Source: Phyto melanocephala (lineage: Eukaryota > Arthropoda > Insecta > Diptera > Rhinophoridae). From it: a stretch of DNA of 64,000 nucleotides. The position numbers were made by a program, and so were the translations under genes. Position 1 is the stretch's first letter, and the number at the start of each line of letters is the position of its first letter. This document shows positions 12,712-24,662 of this stretch, one piece after another. Location of the stretch: assembly GCA_941918925.1 (NCBI GenBank), contig OW799237.1:18085201-18149200 (forward strand), read 5' to 3'. The notes below the pieces were generated by a model. It was given only the letters and a program-made list of their open reading frames with translations. It made no database searches and had not been told where the DNA came from.

Positions 12712-13695
12712 TAGGGTGATCGATTATCCGACTTTTTAAAGAAACTGGCTTTCAAATAGTTTGAAATTTAGAATTAAAAAAAACCGGTCGAATATATAAA
12801 ATATAATATTTAAAGAAAAAATTTAAAAATATTGGTAAAAAAGATTATAATAAAAATTATATCTAAATATGAAATTTCTACAGTTTATATACGTTTGGCT
12901 GCACAATTACGCAATAACTGACATGAATGCAGTTGACTAATTTGGTTTTAATAAGTTGAATTTATGGACAAAAGGTACTCTTTACAAGTAAAATAATTAA
13001 ATATAATAAATAAATACATAAATAAATAAGACTTTTTATAAGGCTGTTATAAATTTTTGTACCTCCTTCTGTACATTTTTTAAATGTTAAATAGATCTTT
13101 TAAACTAATATGCACTAACGTATTTTGTTTAAAATGATTTCTGTAATTTGAAATACATTTTTAAGACTAGGGAGAAAATCTTTACAATTTCATATTAAAA
13201 ATTCTTTCTCATACCCCTGACAGACATAAACTTAGGCATAAACTAGTTTGTTCGATTGCTTAATTGAAATTTAAGTTGACAGACAATCAATGCCATTAAT
13301 TAAAATTAGGATCTGGAAGGTTTTTCTTTATTGTAACTACACTTTTTACCTTAAAGTGATCGATCAGCTAAGTTTATGCTTCAATAACCTTTAACTATTA
13401 ACGTTATGTTTATATCCTATAAAAAATAGTATTTAAGCTCAATTATTTTTCTTATTTTACAATTGTTTTTTAAACAACAAATAAATTTCTGAAAATTTTA
13501 TGGAAGAATATTTAATAGGTTTTATTATACAAAGATATATGAAAATAAACTTTAAAAAATAAAAAAAACCGACTTTTTCGGATAAAAAAACCGGTGTATT
13601 CGATATTTGAAAAATCAACATTTAGAAAAAACCGCCAGCTGAAAGAGGAATAAACCGGATTTTCCACCGGTTGTAAAACCGAGTCGATCACCCTA
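12712..13695. mobile_element. Non-autonomous hAT-like element with intact ends
   Basis: The 984-bp unit has perfect 12-bp terminal inverted repeats TAGGGTGATCGA / TCGATCACCCTA. It is flanked by an identical 8-bp duplication ATCGGCAC (12704-12711 and 13696-13703). An 8-bp duplication and ends starting TAG/CAG are typical of hAT elements. The interior is AT-rich, has no transposase, and carries several 'aaccggt' and 'ccggtt' motifs near the right end. The perfect duplication points to a fairly recent insertion. Confidence 0.8.
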
Positions 13696-13724
13696 ATCGG
13701 CACTATTTATGTATAAACATACCC

Positions 13725-14697
13725 TTCTCACGATAGCGTAATGTAAAAGGGTATATATATAAGTTTGTCATTTCGTGTATTTCCCATAAAATAAAGTATA
13801 TATTTTCTGAAAGCTTATGAATAGCGGAGTCGATTATCCTCTTGTCCGTCTGTCCATATGTTCGTGAGTATGTTAAAATCAATAACTAATAATTTTTGGG
13901 ATATGAGCAAATTAACACGACTGGTTTTTTTCTTATTTTTTCACTAATTTTTACCACAAAAGATACAATTTTTCGGCTCTAGGATTATTTATAAACACGG
14001 TTGTTACTTTTTAAAAATTTAGTATGCCTCTAGAAATACTAAAAGTTTGGACAAATTGGTCTCTAATCGGCAAAAAATTATTTGAAAAAATTTATATGTA
14101 TATTTTTAACATATAAAACTTTTTCACACTCCTAAGTACTTTTTGAACACGTGTAAGATATTATATTGTAAACCGTAGTTTCAAAAATTATTTTTAAGAA
14201 AAACTAAATAATTAATCGGTTAAAGACCAACTGACATATAAGCATCAAAGTACAACTGCTTCGGTGTTTTTTCTAATCGACATTTTTCAGTTTCTATACA
14301 ACCGAGACAGCCAATATGGCATCCTAGATTAAATGGCGTTTATATGAGTCAAATATAGTAGTTACCCCCCATACTATTGGTATCAAATAAAAGAGCTTGA
14401 CCAGTACAATGCAGTAAAATATCAAAAAAGTGTAAATTTCAAAATGGCGTCTGAAACAAAATGGCGAGGCAATTTTTTTAATCCCAACAATATGGGTATC
14501 AAATAAAAGGGCTTGACTAGTAGAATAAAAAAAAATTCAAAATCAAAGATGGCGTCGGAAATAATAAAGAAAATGGCGGATTACATGAAATCCAAAATCT
14601 AGTCTTAGATACCATGTGGTGTTTATACCTATGAACATGACGGTAAAGGGTATTATCGTATTCGGCACAGACGAATATTGCGCTATTACATGTTTTT
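13725..14697 (-). repeat. Dispersed fly repeat, family II
   Basis: Read on the minus strand it begins with the head motif (complement of 'attcggcacagacgaatat', about 14668-14686). It continues through two copies of a module with 'ggtatcaaataaaag', 'gcttgac' and 'gatggcgtc' (14380-14560) and ends in the 'gagtcgattatcc...gtccgtctgtcc' block near 13830-13860. The same blocks occur in 24663-25500 and 25990-27663. No coding sequence. Confidence 0.6.
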
Positions 14698-14699
14698 GT

Positions 14700-15925
14700 A
14701 TTAAATTTACCAACAACAATATCATATAAAAATATTTGATAAAATATTTAAAATATGACTGATATGATGTGCGATACAAAGTACAAAGGGGGTTGTAAAT
14801 ATTTTATCAATATAAATAGTCACTTAATTTTGTATTTGTAAAAATTTATTAATTTATTTATTTATTCAGCAAAAATAGAAAATCTTTACAGGATAGCAAC
14901 CTAATATATTTAACAATATTGTTAATAAATATTTATTTTCTAAACATAAATTAAAATTATTTTCAAATAAAGAAAAATCTAAATTAAAATTGATATTTAT
15001 ATATAATATTTATGCTCATTCATTACAAAATAAGATATACATAAATATATAGAATATATCATTAGTTTTTGGATGACTTAAATGGTACACGAAAAGATAT
15101 TAATTAAAAAAATATTCGTAATCAATTAAGCCATTTAAATTAAATTAAAATTTTTAATAAAAAAATTCGATAAATATAGAGTTTAAAGAACTTTTTTTTT
15201 TAAATTTATTTGTATTTGAAAAACGTTTAATATATTTTTTTTTTATTTCTTAAATGTTTTGTTACATAATGACTTAGCATTGTTTGATTAATTCTCTTTA
15301 AAATTTTGTTAATTATAAATTTATTTAAATTCTCTGTTAAAAACAAACATGATAGCCAAACTTGTTTTCTCTCTCAAATCTGTAAAAAAAATCCAAATAT
15401 ATTATTCAGCGTATAATTATCTAACACGAAATGACCTACTTCCGAGATGCTTGATGTCAGCCGTGTAGGTGGTTGTATTTTTTTTTTGTTATTGTCAATA
15501 CTAGTTTAATAGATTATATGGGGGGCATGCCACAATTTTTAGACTGCAAAAAAGAGATCTTGTGTGAAGCAAAAGCATGTTTTCAAACACACGTGATCTT
15601 AAAAAAAACAAAAAAAAACCTGTCTCTAATGATCTTAAATTAATTGGCCTGGTATTATTAAACTAACTGACAAACAAATTGAAACTTAATCTTTATGGGT
15701 AGGCAGTGATGCAAATAAATCATTTATTTTTTTTCGTTACAAAATTTTAACATAAATTAAATATTTTACAAGAAATCTTGTTCAGTTGTTTGTGAAAAGT
15801 GAAAGAAGAAAGTTGGTGTTTTAAAAAAAGTTAAATAAAAATTATTTCAATATAACAAAGATATTAAATATTTATAATATAAATATAAAAAAGGATATTT
15901 GATTTAGATTTTAACAGCAAGGATC
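14700..15925. other. AT-rich DNA upstream of gene A
   Basis: This 1.2 kb is very AT-rich and ends at the start codon of the first CUB-protease gene. I see no transposon ends. A TATA-like run (tttataatataaatataaaa, about 15870-15890) precedes the start codon but cannot be singled out from the background. Confidence 0.4.
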
Positions 15926-18900
15926 ATGCTTTTATATATAACAAATTTACTATGTTTAATATTGTGTTTCTTGGTTTTCGGAACTTTAGCGCTTTTTAAT
16001 AAGTGCAATCATAAAATTGAAGTGAAAGCAGGTGAAAAAATATATGTGAATTCTCCTTATTATCCTTCGGAATATCCAATTGGTTCATCGTGTCGTTATG
16101 TCATTCAAGCTCCTCAAGATTATAAACTAAAATTTACGTGCAAGATTAAATTGATAACGGTGAGAAAAATGTGAATTAAAAATAAAAATGATTTTAATAG
16201 ACAAAAACACATATAGGTTTAACATAGAAATTGGTTTTAAAAATCAAAAATTTTGTTAAAAAATCGGGTGTACACAAAATATATCGTCTTAAAAGAGGAG
16301 TGGAGGGCAGGCTACTATGGATCTACTTAAAAAATGACTAATAAAATATATGAAACCTTGTGCAATATTGTGTAAAAATAATAGGTCTGGAAGGGCCTGT
16401 TTTATTTATGTTGCTTTAAAGGACAATAATTTTATTTTATAAAAAATTTAAAAATTAAAGATGGAGCTTAGAATAATATCTAAAAGTGATCAAAGCATTT
16501 CGACGCTCTTAAATCTTTATAATTGTGCCTGCTTTGTATTCCATTATAACCAAAACAATGCAATGACAACTTCGAAAAATTTAATTTCTCTCGGAAAACA
16601 CAACAGACCCTAATATTTTCTTAATGGAAAAAAAGGATTAATTTGCAATGATTTTTGCAAATATTTAATTTAATTTTAATTTTTATATAGATACATTTCA
16701 ATCAGCAAATAATTAGTAACAATTAAAATGACTATTCAAAGCTGCAAGAAAGTACGGAATTTTCGCAAGAAAGCGCTAAATATTCAATTATTTTTGTCAG
16801 CAGTTGTTCTTATATTGGTACACTACCTCTGTCATTGTCCTGCGTTTGGACGTATTAGACACAGTGGATTCTTTGCCGAACTTGGAATATCTGGGGGACT
16901 CGAACTGGAGATCTGGGAATCAGATTGAGGGGACAGGGTTCTTGGACTAGTCCGATATTTATGGGAAATTATGATTATGGTTTTTGTTTGGGAATTCAAT
17001 TTTCCGTATCGAGCGCACAACATGCCAATTGGGCATAAGTGTATACCTGTCGTGAGTTTGGGCTTTGAGTGCCGCTTCTTTCCAACCTAACCTAACCTAC
17101 TGTTATTAATATTTATTAATATTTTATCAATATAAATTATTATATTGTATGTTGCACTTTTTAATAAAGCTACGAACTGTGAGGCGATGAGACAGACAGA
17201 CATACAGACATACATTTAACTAGAAAAATTTCTTTACGGATATAGCCTATTGATCTTCAGTACAAATGTATAAACGTATTAACTTTTATCACTCTGGTGT
17301 TATTTTTGCAGAAGTTGTAGACTTTCTACCATTAAAGATGACAGCACCAAGAGTCCTTGCAGCACTCACACTAAAAATTAATAAGAAACAACCGTTGCTA
17401 GATCGGCATATAGAACAAATGCAGATTTTTATGATTTTGAGGCCAACTACGGGGTGGTCAAAAAGTCCTTATGGGGGTTAAAAATTTCAGAATTTTTTTT
17501 AATTATATATTTATTTTTCAGATTATATAAATAACAACTTGAAAATAATTAATAGATTTACAACTCAAAAAGAATTAGAATAATATAATTCTATTATTTA
17601 AATCAGCGATCAATTATTTTAACCCGAAGAGCACAACTTGACACTTTAACGACAGAATATTGCTATCTGAAGCAATGAATCATCGCCTAGTTCATTGTCA
17701 CCACCAATATTCCATTGTAAGAGATTTGCTTCGAACAGGTAGATCACGTTTTATTCGCACTGCGGAAAATATTAAACGTGTAGAGCAAAGTGTTAACGAC
17801 ACACCAGAAATATTTATTAGAATTTTATTTATGTTCTGCTCAGCTAGGAATGGCTCTACGTCATTATTGCGCATATTAAAAAAAAATACTGTTATTTTCC
17901 TATAAAGTGCAATTTTTGCAATAATTAAAACCCGAGATCATTGGCAACGTTAAAATTTTTCAGTTAAATTTCAATAGCCCGCCTGAAATGAAATCAACTT
18001 TATTGAAAATCTATTTATGAGTGCTGAACCTCATTTTCATTTGAATGGTTTTGTTGATAAGCACAACTGTGGGCCAACAATAATGCTTATTACTTCTTCG
18101 GAAATTAAGAAGAAAGTTTTGTAACCGTAAATAAAGAACGGCATTGGGTTATAGCAGAACATTTTTTACGTCCTAACGCCAAATTATGGCATTCGATCAC
18201 GATCGATATTTTACTCTAAGGATCGAGTTCGAGCTTTAGGAATAGAGATTCTAGGGCCAAATTATGGCATTCGATCACGATTGAAATTTTACTCTTACGA
18301 TCATCGAGTTCGTTGTGCTTTAGGAATAGAGATTCTAATAAGAATTTTAAAATTTCGATCACGTTCGAATGCCGTAATTTGCCCCCTGTTCCTAAAAACA
18401 TACGTAAGATCTGGTTTAGCGGGATGGAGCACTATCTACACAACCCGAGACCTAATAACACTGTTTTTTTTCAAGTTTTTTGAGAGCGAATAAATTTCAG
18501 AAATTTGTAATAAATATAAACAATATTAATTTATTCAATATATTAGCAACTATTAGCTATGATATCTTCTGGCAGCATATAGATTACCTAACAAAAGAAT
18601 TGCTCATCTTTTGAGGCGAAAAACGATTCAAGTAAATATCGGATACCCTATTCTGAAGTAAAGCATATCTTAGAGAGAGGGTTCTGCATCGACCGACACA
18701 AATAGTAGTTGGACGGGGCGAAGTCTCGATTATAAGGTGGGTAAGGCAAAACCTGCCTACCTTTTTTTTAAATGTTTTTTTTTTAACAGATATTACAATT
18801 TGTGGTCAAGCGTTGTTATTATAAAATAATATAGTTTCATACCTGGCCGCGTATTCTTGGCGTTTTTCATCAATGCTCGCTTTAAACGAATCAGTTGCAT

Positions 18901-21900
18901 TTGATACAGTGATGGTTTGACTAGAGTGAAGTAGCTCATAATAGATGGGATCCTTTTGGTCCCACCAAACCCATTAGCTTAGCGTCATGGATATTTGGTT
19001 TTAGTGTCTATTTGGAAGGTAAGCTGGGCTTCATATATGATCTCTTTGCTTAGGTTATCATAACAGATCCATTAACGAACGTTATGATTTGATGTGTAAA
19101 AATTATTTTTTTTATAGCGTTCAAGCAGCATTACGTACATGCGAAATCGTCTTTTAAGTTCTTTTGGTTTCAATTTCTATGCTACCCTATTTTCCTGCTT
19201 TTGAAGAATCCTGTGGTTCGCAAACGTTTTGAAATTGCTTTTTTTATTGATCGTTTTAAATCGATCGAGCAGCTTCTAATGTTGAGTTTGGCAATATTTT
19301 TCATGGAGTAACGCCTCCAATTATTGTTCTTTTAAATTTTATGGCCGGCCAGGGCAATCTTTGTCATCCGTGACAAAAGCAAATGACACAAACCACCTCT
19401 CACATAAGCAAACGGTGTGCTTCAGCGACACTTTTTTTTACATAAATAAAGAAGTTAAGCAAAACTTTTCGCATATGAGGCATTGTTGGCACAAAATTGG
19501 AATGCGTAATTTAAATAAGAAAATGTTTTTTATTTTAATAAGTAATTGGTGCTTGTTTAATAGACGATAGTAAACTCAGTTATAATTAATTATAAAAAAG
19601 ATAATACTTTTTAAATTCTAATTGAATTTTGATATGTTTTTGTCTTGTTACTTAATTATTTGCCATTCCTTATCTCTTTACATATGACGTACATGAATTT
19701 TAGCCCGTTGCTGCCGCCAGATGTTTAAATGAAGTCTTCTATTTCAACCGTGAGGGTAGTGAAATTTTAACAGATTCCGAGTATTTTTGTGGCATGGGTA
19801 ATGTAGAAAGGAAAAGTTTTCTTAATCAAGCAGTTATTTCATACGTATCAGCACCGTACTACCAAAGAATTGTAACAAATAGCGTAAAAGAAACACATGC
19901 AAATATACAAAACAATACAACAATGTTAGAAGAAACAAAAAATAAACAAAAACAAATAACAACAACAGTTAAACCAATTGCAACAACGGCAACTTCTAAA
20001 GCTGTTAAAGTGAATCAAATGACAACTACAACTACAGCTCAAACAATTGGCATACCATACAATTTATTGACGACTTCCTTTACACAACCATCTCTATCGT
20101 CTACGGCATCATATTCGACAGCAACTGATGGGGAGGAGAACGTGAGTGCGAATACGGAAGATGAGGATAAGAATGTTAGTAATTCGTTTGCTTATGTGGT
20201 GGCTTTGTTGTCAAGCAAAATTGATATACAAGCATTTGCAATAAACACAACTACAGCAACCACAACTAAGTCACCTACAACAACAGCAGCATCTGATCCG
20301 ACAGGAACAACAACATCATCATCAACAGCATCGTCAAGACTAACAAGTGCCTTAAATGACTTTCTACCGGTCAACACGTGGCGTAATGGCTCAATTGCTA
20401 CGCATAAGATTTCCACAAAACGTGTTGCTAAAATTGTTAACCCAGATTATACAAGTTCTCAACCAACATTCTCATCACCACGACCAACACCACCACCTGC
20501 ATCCATCCGCACTACACAAGGTGGTGGTTCATTTTCTTGTTTAGTCGAAGTTCTTGAAACACAATGTGAGTGTGGTTGGAGTTCGACGGTAAAAATAGCC
20601 GGTGCTTCTGGTGTGGCTGGTACCAATGAATTTCCTTCTATGGCTGGCGTAATGACCATAAAAAATCAAAAGATTTTTTGTGGTGCCACCATAAGTAAGT
20701 TTTTGTTGTTATTATTGATTTTGACGGTCCAAAAGTTGTTTGATAACTTTTCTTTATTTTTTGTTTGTTTGTTTAGTTCATCATCGTTATTTGCTTTCCG
20801 CTGCTCACTGTTACATAACACCTGAAACCAATAGACCAGAATATTTGACAGCTGTAGTGGGCGAGCATGATTTCTCAACCGGTAAGTCTTAGGAAAGATT
20901 AAATGATTTAAGTTAGATATTTTCCAATTTCTTTGGCATTCCGTTAAAGTAAAATCTATATTCTGTTCAAAAAGACAGTTTAGTCGTTAATCCAAAATAA
21001 CTTGGTATAATTCATTTTAACGAGACTTTCCTATTTTTAAATGTATGTACATAAAACAAATTGGGTGGGCTATCACATCGACATGTTCAAGTAGTTTTAA
21101 AGGCCTGGAACTTTGCCCTCTATGGCTTTAATCAATGGCGAGCATCCGAAACTTCCATGACTTGGGCTTATTAATCGAATTAAATTTTATCAATGGCATA
21201 AAATATTTTGACTTTGAGAATCACTGTAAATTGTGGCTTATTCTTATAAATCTGCATCTTAAGGAATTTCCACAAAAAGTCCAACCTACGTCATTGATGG
21301 CTAAATCAAGTCACTCGTGAATAGTTCTCAATGTGGCATTAGTTATGCAGAACGTTGTGCCGTCTTGTTGAAACCATTAAAACCACATGTAGTTGGTATC
21401 TATACCACCCATTTGAGGCCAAAAGAAGTTGGTAATCGCCCTATAGGTTTCGTTGGCCATGATGGCATCATTCTCTAATAAATCTGGATCAATGATGCAG
21501 CCACTCAAAAACCTACACAAAAAAGTGAATTTTTCGGGGCACATTAATGCTCTTGGAACTCATATAAGTTGATATCTTCACAAATTCGACAATTTTGTTT
21601 GTTTAATTACCCATTCATTTAGAAATGTGCCTCATCGCAAAGAATGATTTTGTGATGAAAAGTAGGTTCAGTTTCCAACTGCGCCAGGGTCTATTCAGCA
21701 AGCACAGGCCGATGTCTGTGGACCTCTATCACTGCTTGAAGGTAAGCAGGCTCAAGTCACGACAAAAAATACAGCAAGTTGTGGCGTGTAATCATGAGTG
21801 TGTATTCTGAGCGACGCGATTTCAAATGCCTGCACGAGGTCATTGGCAAAGGCGATGTTTTTGACTGTTCTTAAATTTTCTTACCGTGCAGGTGTTAGTT

Positions 21901-22961
21901 CATTGTTAACTAAACAAGTGAACTCAGATTTATCTAAAATACTGCGATTAGTCTTTTCGGTGGGATGATTTTGGCGTCCGCAAAATAACGAAGCACATGG
22001 AAATTTTCTCGAGTAGAATAACTACTTTAATAAAATATTTTTATTATGTTGAAAGTGTTCTGTAAAAAACCAATTGAATAAATGATTACCAATTCGAGGG
22101 ATGTAGATACAACAAAAAGGGCGATACAAAAATTAGTATTTCCCTTTTGGAAGATCCGTAAATATATGACCGTATGTTTTTACTATAGAGTGCCCCGGTG
22201 GACCAGTCGGAATTATGCCAGCATGCTAATGTGCGGGTTTCCAGTTTGATATCCGCCGAGGATATTGATCTGTTATACTAATTTGTAATAAAACGCATTT
22301 TTACTTAAGCGAATAAGTGAAGTTCATTCTGTTGTCAAGACACGTTAAGTTCCTAGATCTAGTTTTTATTCATAATTATTGTATAATCTAGTGATTTCTT
22401 TAAATATTCATTACAGTTCTTGAATCCTTTTACACCCGCCAATATGACATCCTAAAAATCATACCCCACGAACAATATCATGCCACATCTGTCAAAGCTC
22501 ACAATGATATAGCGCTGCTAAAAACTCGTTATCCCATCGAATGGAATCGCAGTGTGGGACCTATTTGTTTACCGTTTTACAGTTTTGAAGACAGCGGCGG
22601 TGCTATACCGGTTGCTGGACAAAATTTGGTAACTGCTGGCTGGGGCACCACCTCATTTGGTGGCGAACAATCATCGGTGCTGCTAAAGACCACCTTGGAT
22701 GTAATTTCACGCAAAAAGTGTAAAAGAATCGTTAGAAATTTACCATCGGGAGCATTTTGTACGTATACGCCAGGACGTGACACCTGTCAATATGACTCGG
22801 GTGGGGCATTGTATTTACGCCGAGAACGGTTGTATGCAGTGGGTATTGTGAGTTATGGATTTGCCTGCGCTACAAATCAACCTTCAGTGAATACCAGAAT
22901 TTCGGCGTATATGAAATGGATTACAAATAACACGCCTGAAGCAAAATATTGTACGAATTAA
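15926..22961 (+). CDS. Gene A: CUB-domain trypsin-like serine protease with Thr-rich insert
   Basis: Four exons fit in frame with GT/AG sites: 15926-16159, 19704-20694, 20777-20881 and 22417-22961 (phases 0, 1, 1), giving 624 residues. Residues 1-24 are a hydrophobic signal peptide. A CUB domain follows (VNSPYYPSEYP, SSCRY), interrupted by a Thr/Ser-rich stretch at about 135-350 and resumed at GSFSCLVEV. After TQCECGWSSTVK, cleavage at Lys375/Ile376 would free the protease domain. The triad is His419 (LLSAAHC), Asp474 (AHNDIALLK) and Ser571 (CQYDSGGA); Asp565 at the specificity position suggests trypsin-like cleavage after Arg/Lys. The position equivalent to chymotrypsin Gly193 is Tyr. Exon 4 lacks the intron that splits this region in genes B and C. 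The start is the first ATG before the signal peptide. A possible AATAAA lies at 23213-23218. The protein is secreted; its substrate cannot be told from sequence. Confidence 0.88.
16830..17100 (+). pseudogene. LINE 3' end inside gene A intron 1
   Basis: The plus strand reads HYLCHCPAFGRIRHSGFF, a decayed match to the Cys/His-rich C-terminus of LINE ORF2 proteins, then a 3' tail ending 'ccaacctaacctaaccta'. The same protein start (HYLCQCPAFGIMRR), the string 'ttgggcatacgtg/ttgggcataagtg' and the 'aacctaacc' tail recur at 30690-30975, so both are 3'-terminal copies of one family. It belongs to a different LINE family from the one at 10935-11575. Confidence 0.6.
17640..18140 (+). pseudogene. Mariner-type transposase relic in gene A intron 1
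   Basis: Decayed plus-strand reading. One part (17740-17820) reads RSRFIRTAENIKRVEQSV, like the linker of insect mariner-type transposases. A second (18016-18075) reads SAEPHFHLNGFVDKHNC, matching the '(D)EAHFxLNGYVNKxNC' catalytic-core motif that is also readable at 54712-54770. Stops and shifts separate the parts. It cannot make transposase. Confidence 0.6.
18185..18395. repeat. Palindromic MITE with 'ggcattcgatcacgatcga' arms
   Basis: The block 'aaattatggcattcgatcac' is present twice (18182 and 18260) and its complement 'gatcacgttcgaatgccg' closes the unit near 18357-18375. The same arms bound the palindrome at 48429-48565. The left arm is duplicated here with the adjacent 'tttaggaatagagattcta', so the copy is rearranged. 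Confidence 0.55.
18838..19440 (-). pseudogene. Mariner (DD34D-type) transposase relic in gene A intron 1
   Basis: Read on the minus strand, separated pieces follow mariner order: CPGRP, then CQTQ, then FANHRILQKQENRV and LKPKELKRRFRM, MLLERYKK, ICYDN, and finally WWDQKDPIYYELLHSSQTI at about 18910-18965. Order and spacing fit a mariner transposase with frameshifts and stops. It belongs to a different subfamily from the 'LNGYVNKxNC' relics elsewhere in this window, because its catalytic-core motif is of the WWDQKG/YYELL type. Confidence 0.65.
21060..21860 (-). pseudogene. Mariner-type transposase relic in gene A intron 3
   Basis: On the minus strand, decayed pieces appear in transposase order: PTFHHKIILCDEAHF (about 21615-21665), NKQNCRI, a FxCxFxSGCIIDPDLLEN-like part (21470-21510), and WFQQDGTTFC (about 21350-21380). 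This is the same transposase type as at 54600-55314. Stops and frameshifts are frequent. The relic lies antisense to the host gene within its 1.5-kb intron. Confidence 0.6.
22192..22265 (+). repeat. tRNA-like sequence, possible SINE head
   Basis: The stretch contains 'ggtggaccagtcgg', close to a pol III A box, and about 45 bases later 'cagtttgatatcc', close to a B box. The spacing fits a tRNA-derived head. No clean cloverleaf can be drawn, so I do not call a tRNA gene. It lies in the last intron of gene A. Confidence 0.25.
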
Positions 22962-24662
22962 GTTTGTTAAAAATAAGCAGTGTCAGTAGCTTCTAAATTG
23001 AATTTAAATATACCTAGTATTTTTGATTTTCTCTAAAAATATAAAATTTAATGTTGAATGTTTATTTTTTTTTATTAGAAACTAAAATTTCATATTAAAA
23101 ATTTTTTGTAGAACTTGCAGCAGGATTAAAACCATCACGTTTTATATTGAAAATACAAAATTGTTAAACAATCAATGGTAATTTTAAAACGTCAACTCTT
23201 TCAATTGAGTTAAATAAAAGGCGAGCAATAAGTGGGTTAAGACTTTTGTGTTATTTATAATTTTCAAACCTATTCTAGGGGTTTATTCTTTCTTTTTTAC
23301 TTGCATGCTGTTAGAGGTGTGAAGCAATTAACACTTTATGCTTTATTGCCGTTTGCTATCAATGGGAAAAATGCAATTAATTTGAAATGTCAACTAATTA
23401 ACACCTTAAAGTATACTTTAGTTTTTTTTTGCTATTTCCTCTCAACAAATCAATCAAATACTCTTGCTTGGTAATTTTAACTGGATTTCTATGTTGTGCT
23501 GAGTTTTATTTTATTTGCGTTATTTTTCTTTACCAATTATGTGAACATTTGCTAAAGATTTTTATTTCACCATCCCAATCAACTGTTTGTATTGCTACAA
23601 TGTATGCTTGTATAAATGATATAAAAGCTCAAATGTCAATATTCGATTTTAAATTTTTTATATTATACAAACGCCTGTTATATATGCTTCATATTTTTTT
23701 TCAAATGCTATTTCTTTTTAATTTTGTTTTTGTATAGATTTTGAAAAAAAAAAAATCTAAATAATTAAACGTTAGCTTTACATGTATGTTCATGCACAAT
23801 GTAAGCTTGTACAGGGAAAAAAGATATAAAGAAAATGTTTATATACACATGAATTTTGCATTCTGTTAACTGCATAAGAGCAATCATGCCACATACACTT
23901 ACCCACAAATGAAATCTTAAACATACACTCGCCAACCTACACAAATTTTTACGATATGAAAAATAGAACCCACCCTTAGAAATATGCATTGTATTTCAAT
24001 GGTTTCTATGTAATTTCTTTTTAAACAAATTTCAATAGCATACATTTTAGGCTGATTGCATGCAAAATGCAGTGTATATAGGAAACTTACTCATCACCAA
24101 CGTCATTCTAAACAAGAACTAAAATAAAAAAAAAACTGTAATAAAAAATAGAATATAAAATTTGTATTTAGGTGCTGGCTGTTGTAGTTGCTGCAAGTTT
24201 CGCATCTTTTTTATTTATTTTTTTTTCTCTATTTAATATCACTATTCATTTGCATCTAACCAATAGGCAACGAAATAGAGAAAATTGTCTGCTAGAAAAT
24301 TGCAATTTTTCTATACATTTAGTTTTTATCGCTTTGTCAGCGTCCTACTGATGACTCTTGCTCCCTCTTACGTTAATATTTTTTTTTTTCAAGCCAAGGG
24401 CCCAAATGAAGTTGAGTGCAGTGTCCAAAAAAATAAAAAAAGGAAAAATACTACTTTTAATTTGCATTTAGGTATAATAAAAAGGCACTTTTGAATTAAT
24501 GGTTTTGCTTGTTAGACAATATAGCAGGTGGTAGCACATCATGGTCCAGGTATGTCCAGGTCCAGTCAATGATTTAAAAAGACTTAAGTAATAGTAAAAA
24601 ATAAATAATTAAAAAACCTTAAATAAAACTTAGCCCCTCCTATTTAATGAAAAAAATACAAA
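22962..24662. other. Downstream of gene A, non-coding
   Basis: AT-rich, with a possible poly(A) signal for gene A at 23213-23218. Open frames here (for example 23429-23737) are hydrophobic low-complexity readings of T-rich DNA and have no family resemblance. I see no transposon ends. Confidence 0.45.

Noticed and set aside
17266..17481. 71-codon frame in gene A intron 1
   Set aside because: No recognisable domain; it lies among transposon relics and has no splice support.
20192..20659. Minus-strand and alternate-frame readings over gene A exon 2
   Set aside because: They are shadows of Thr-codon repeats on the coding strand.
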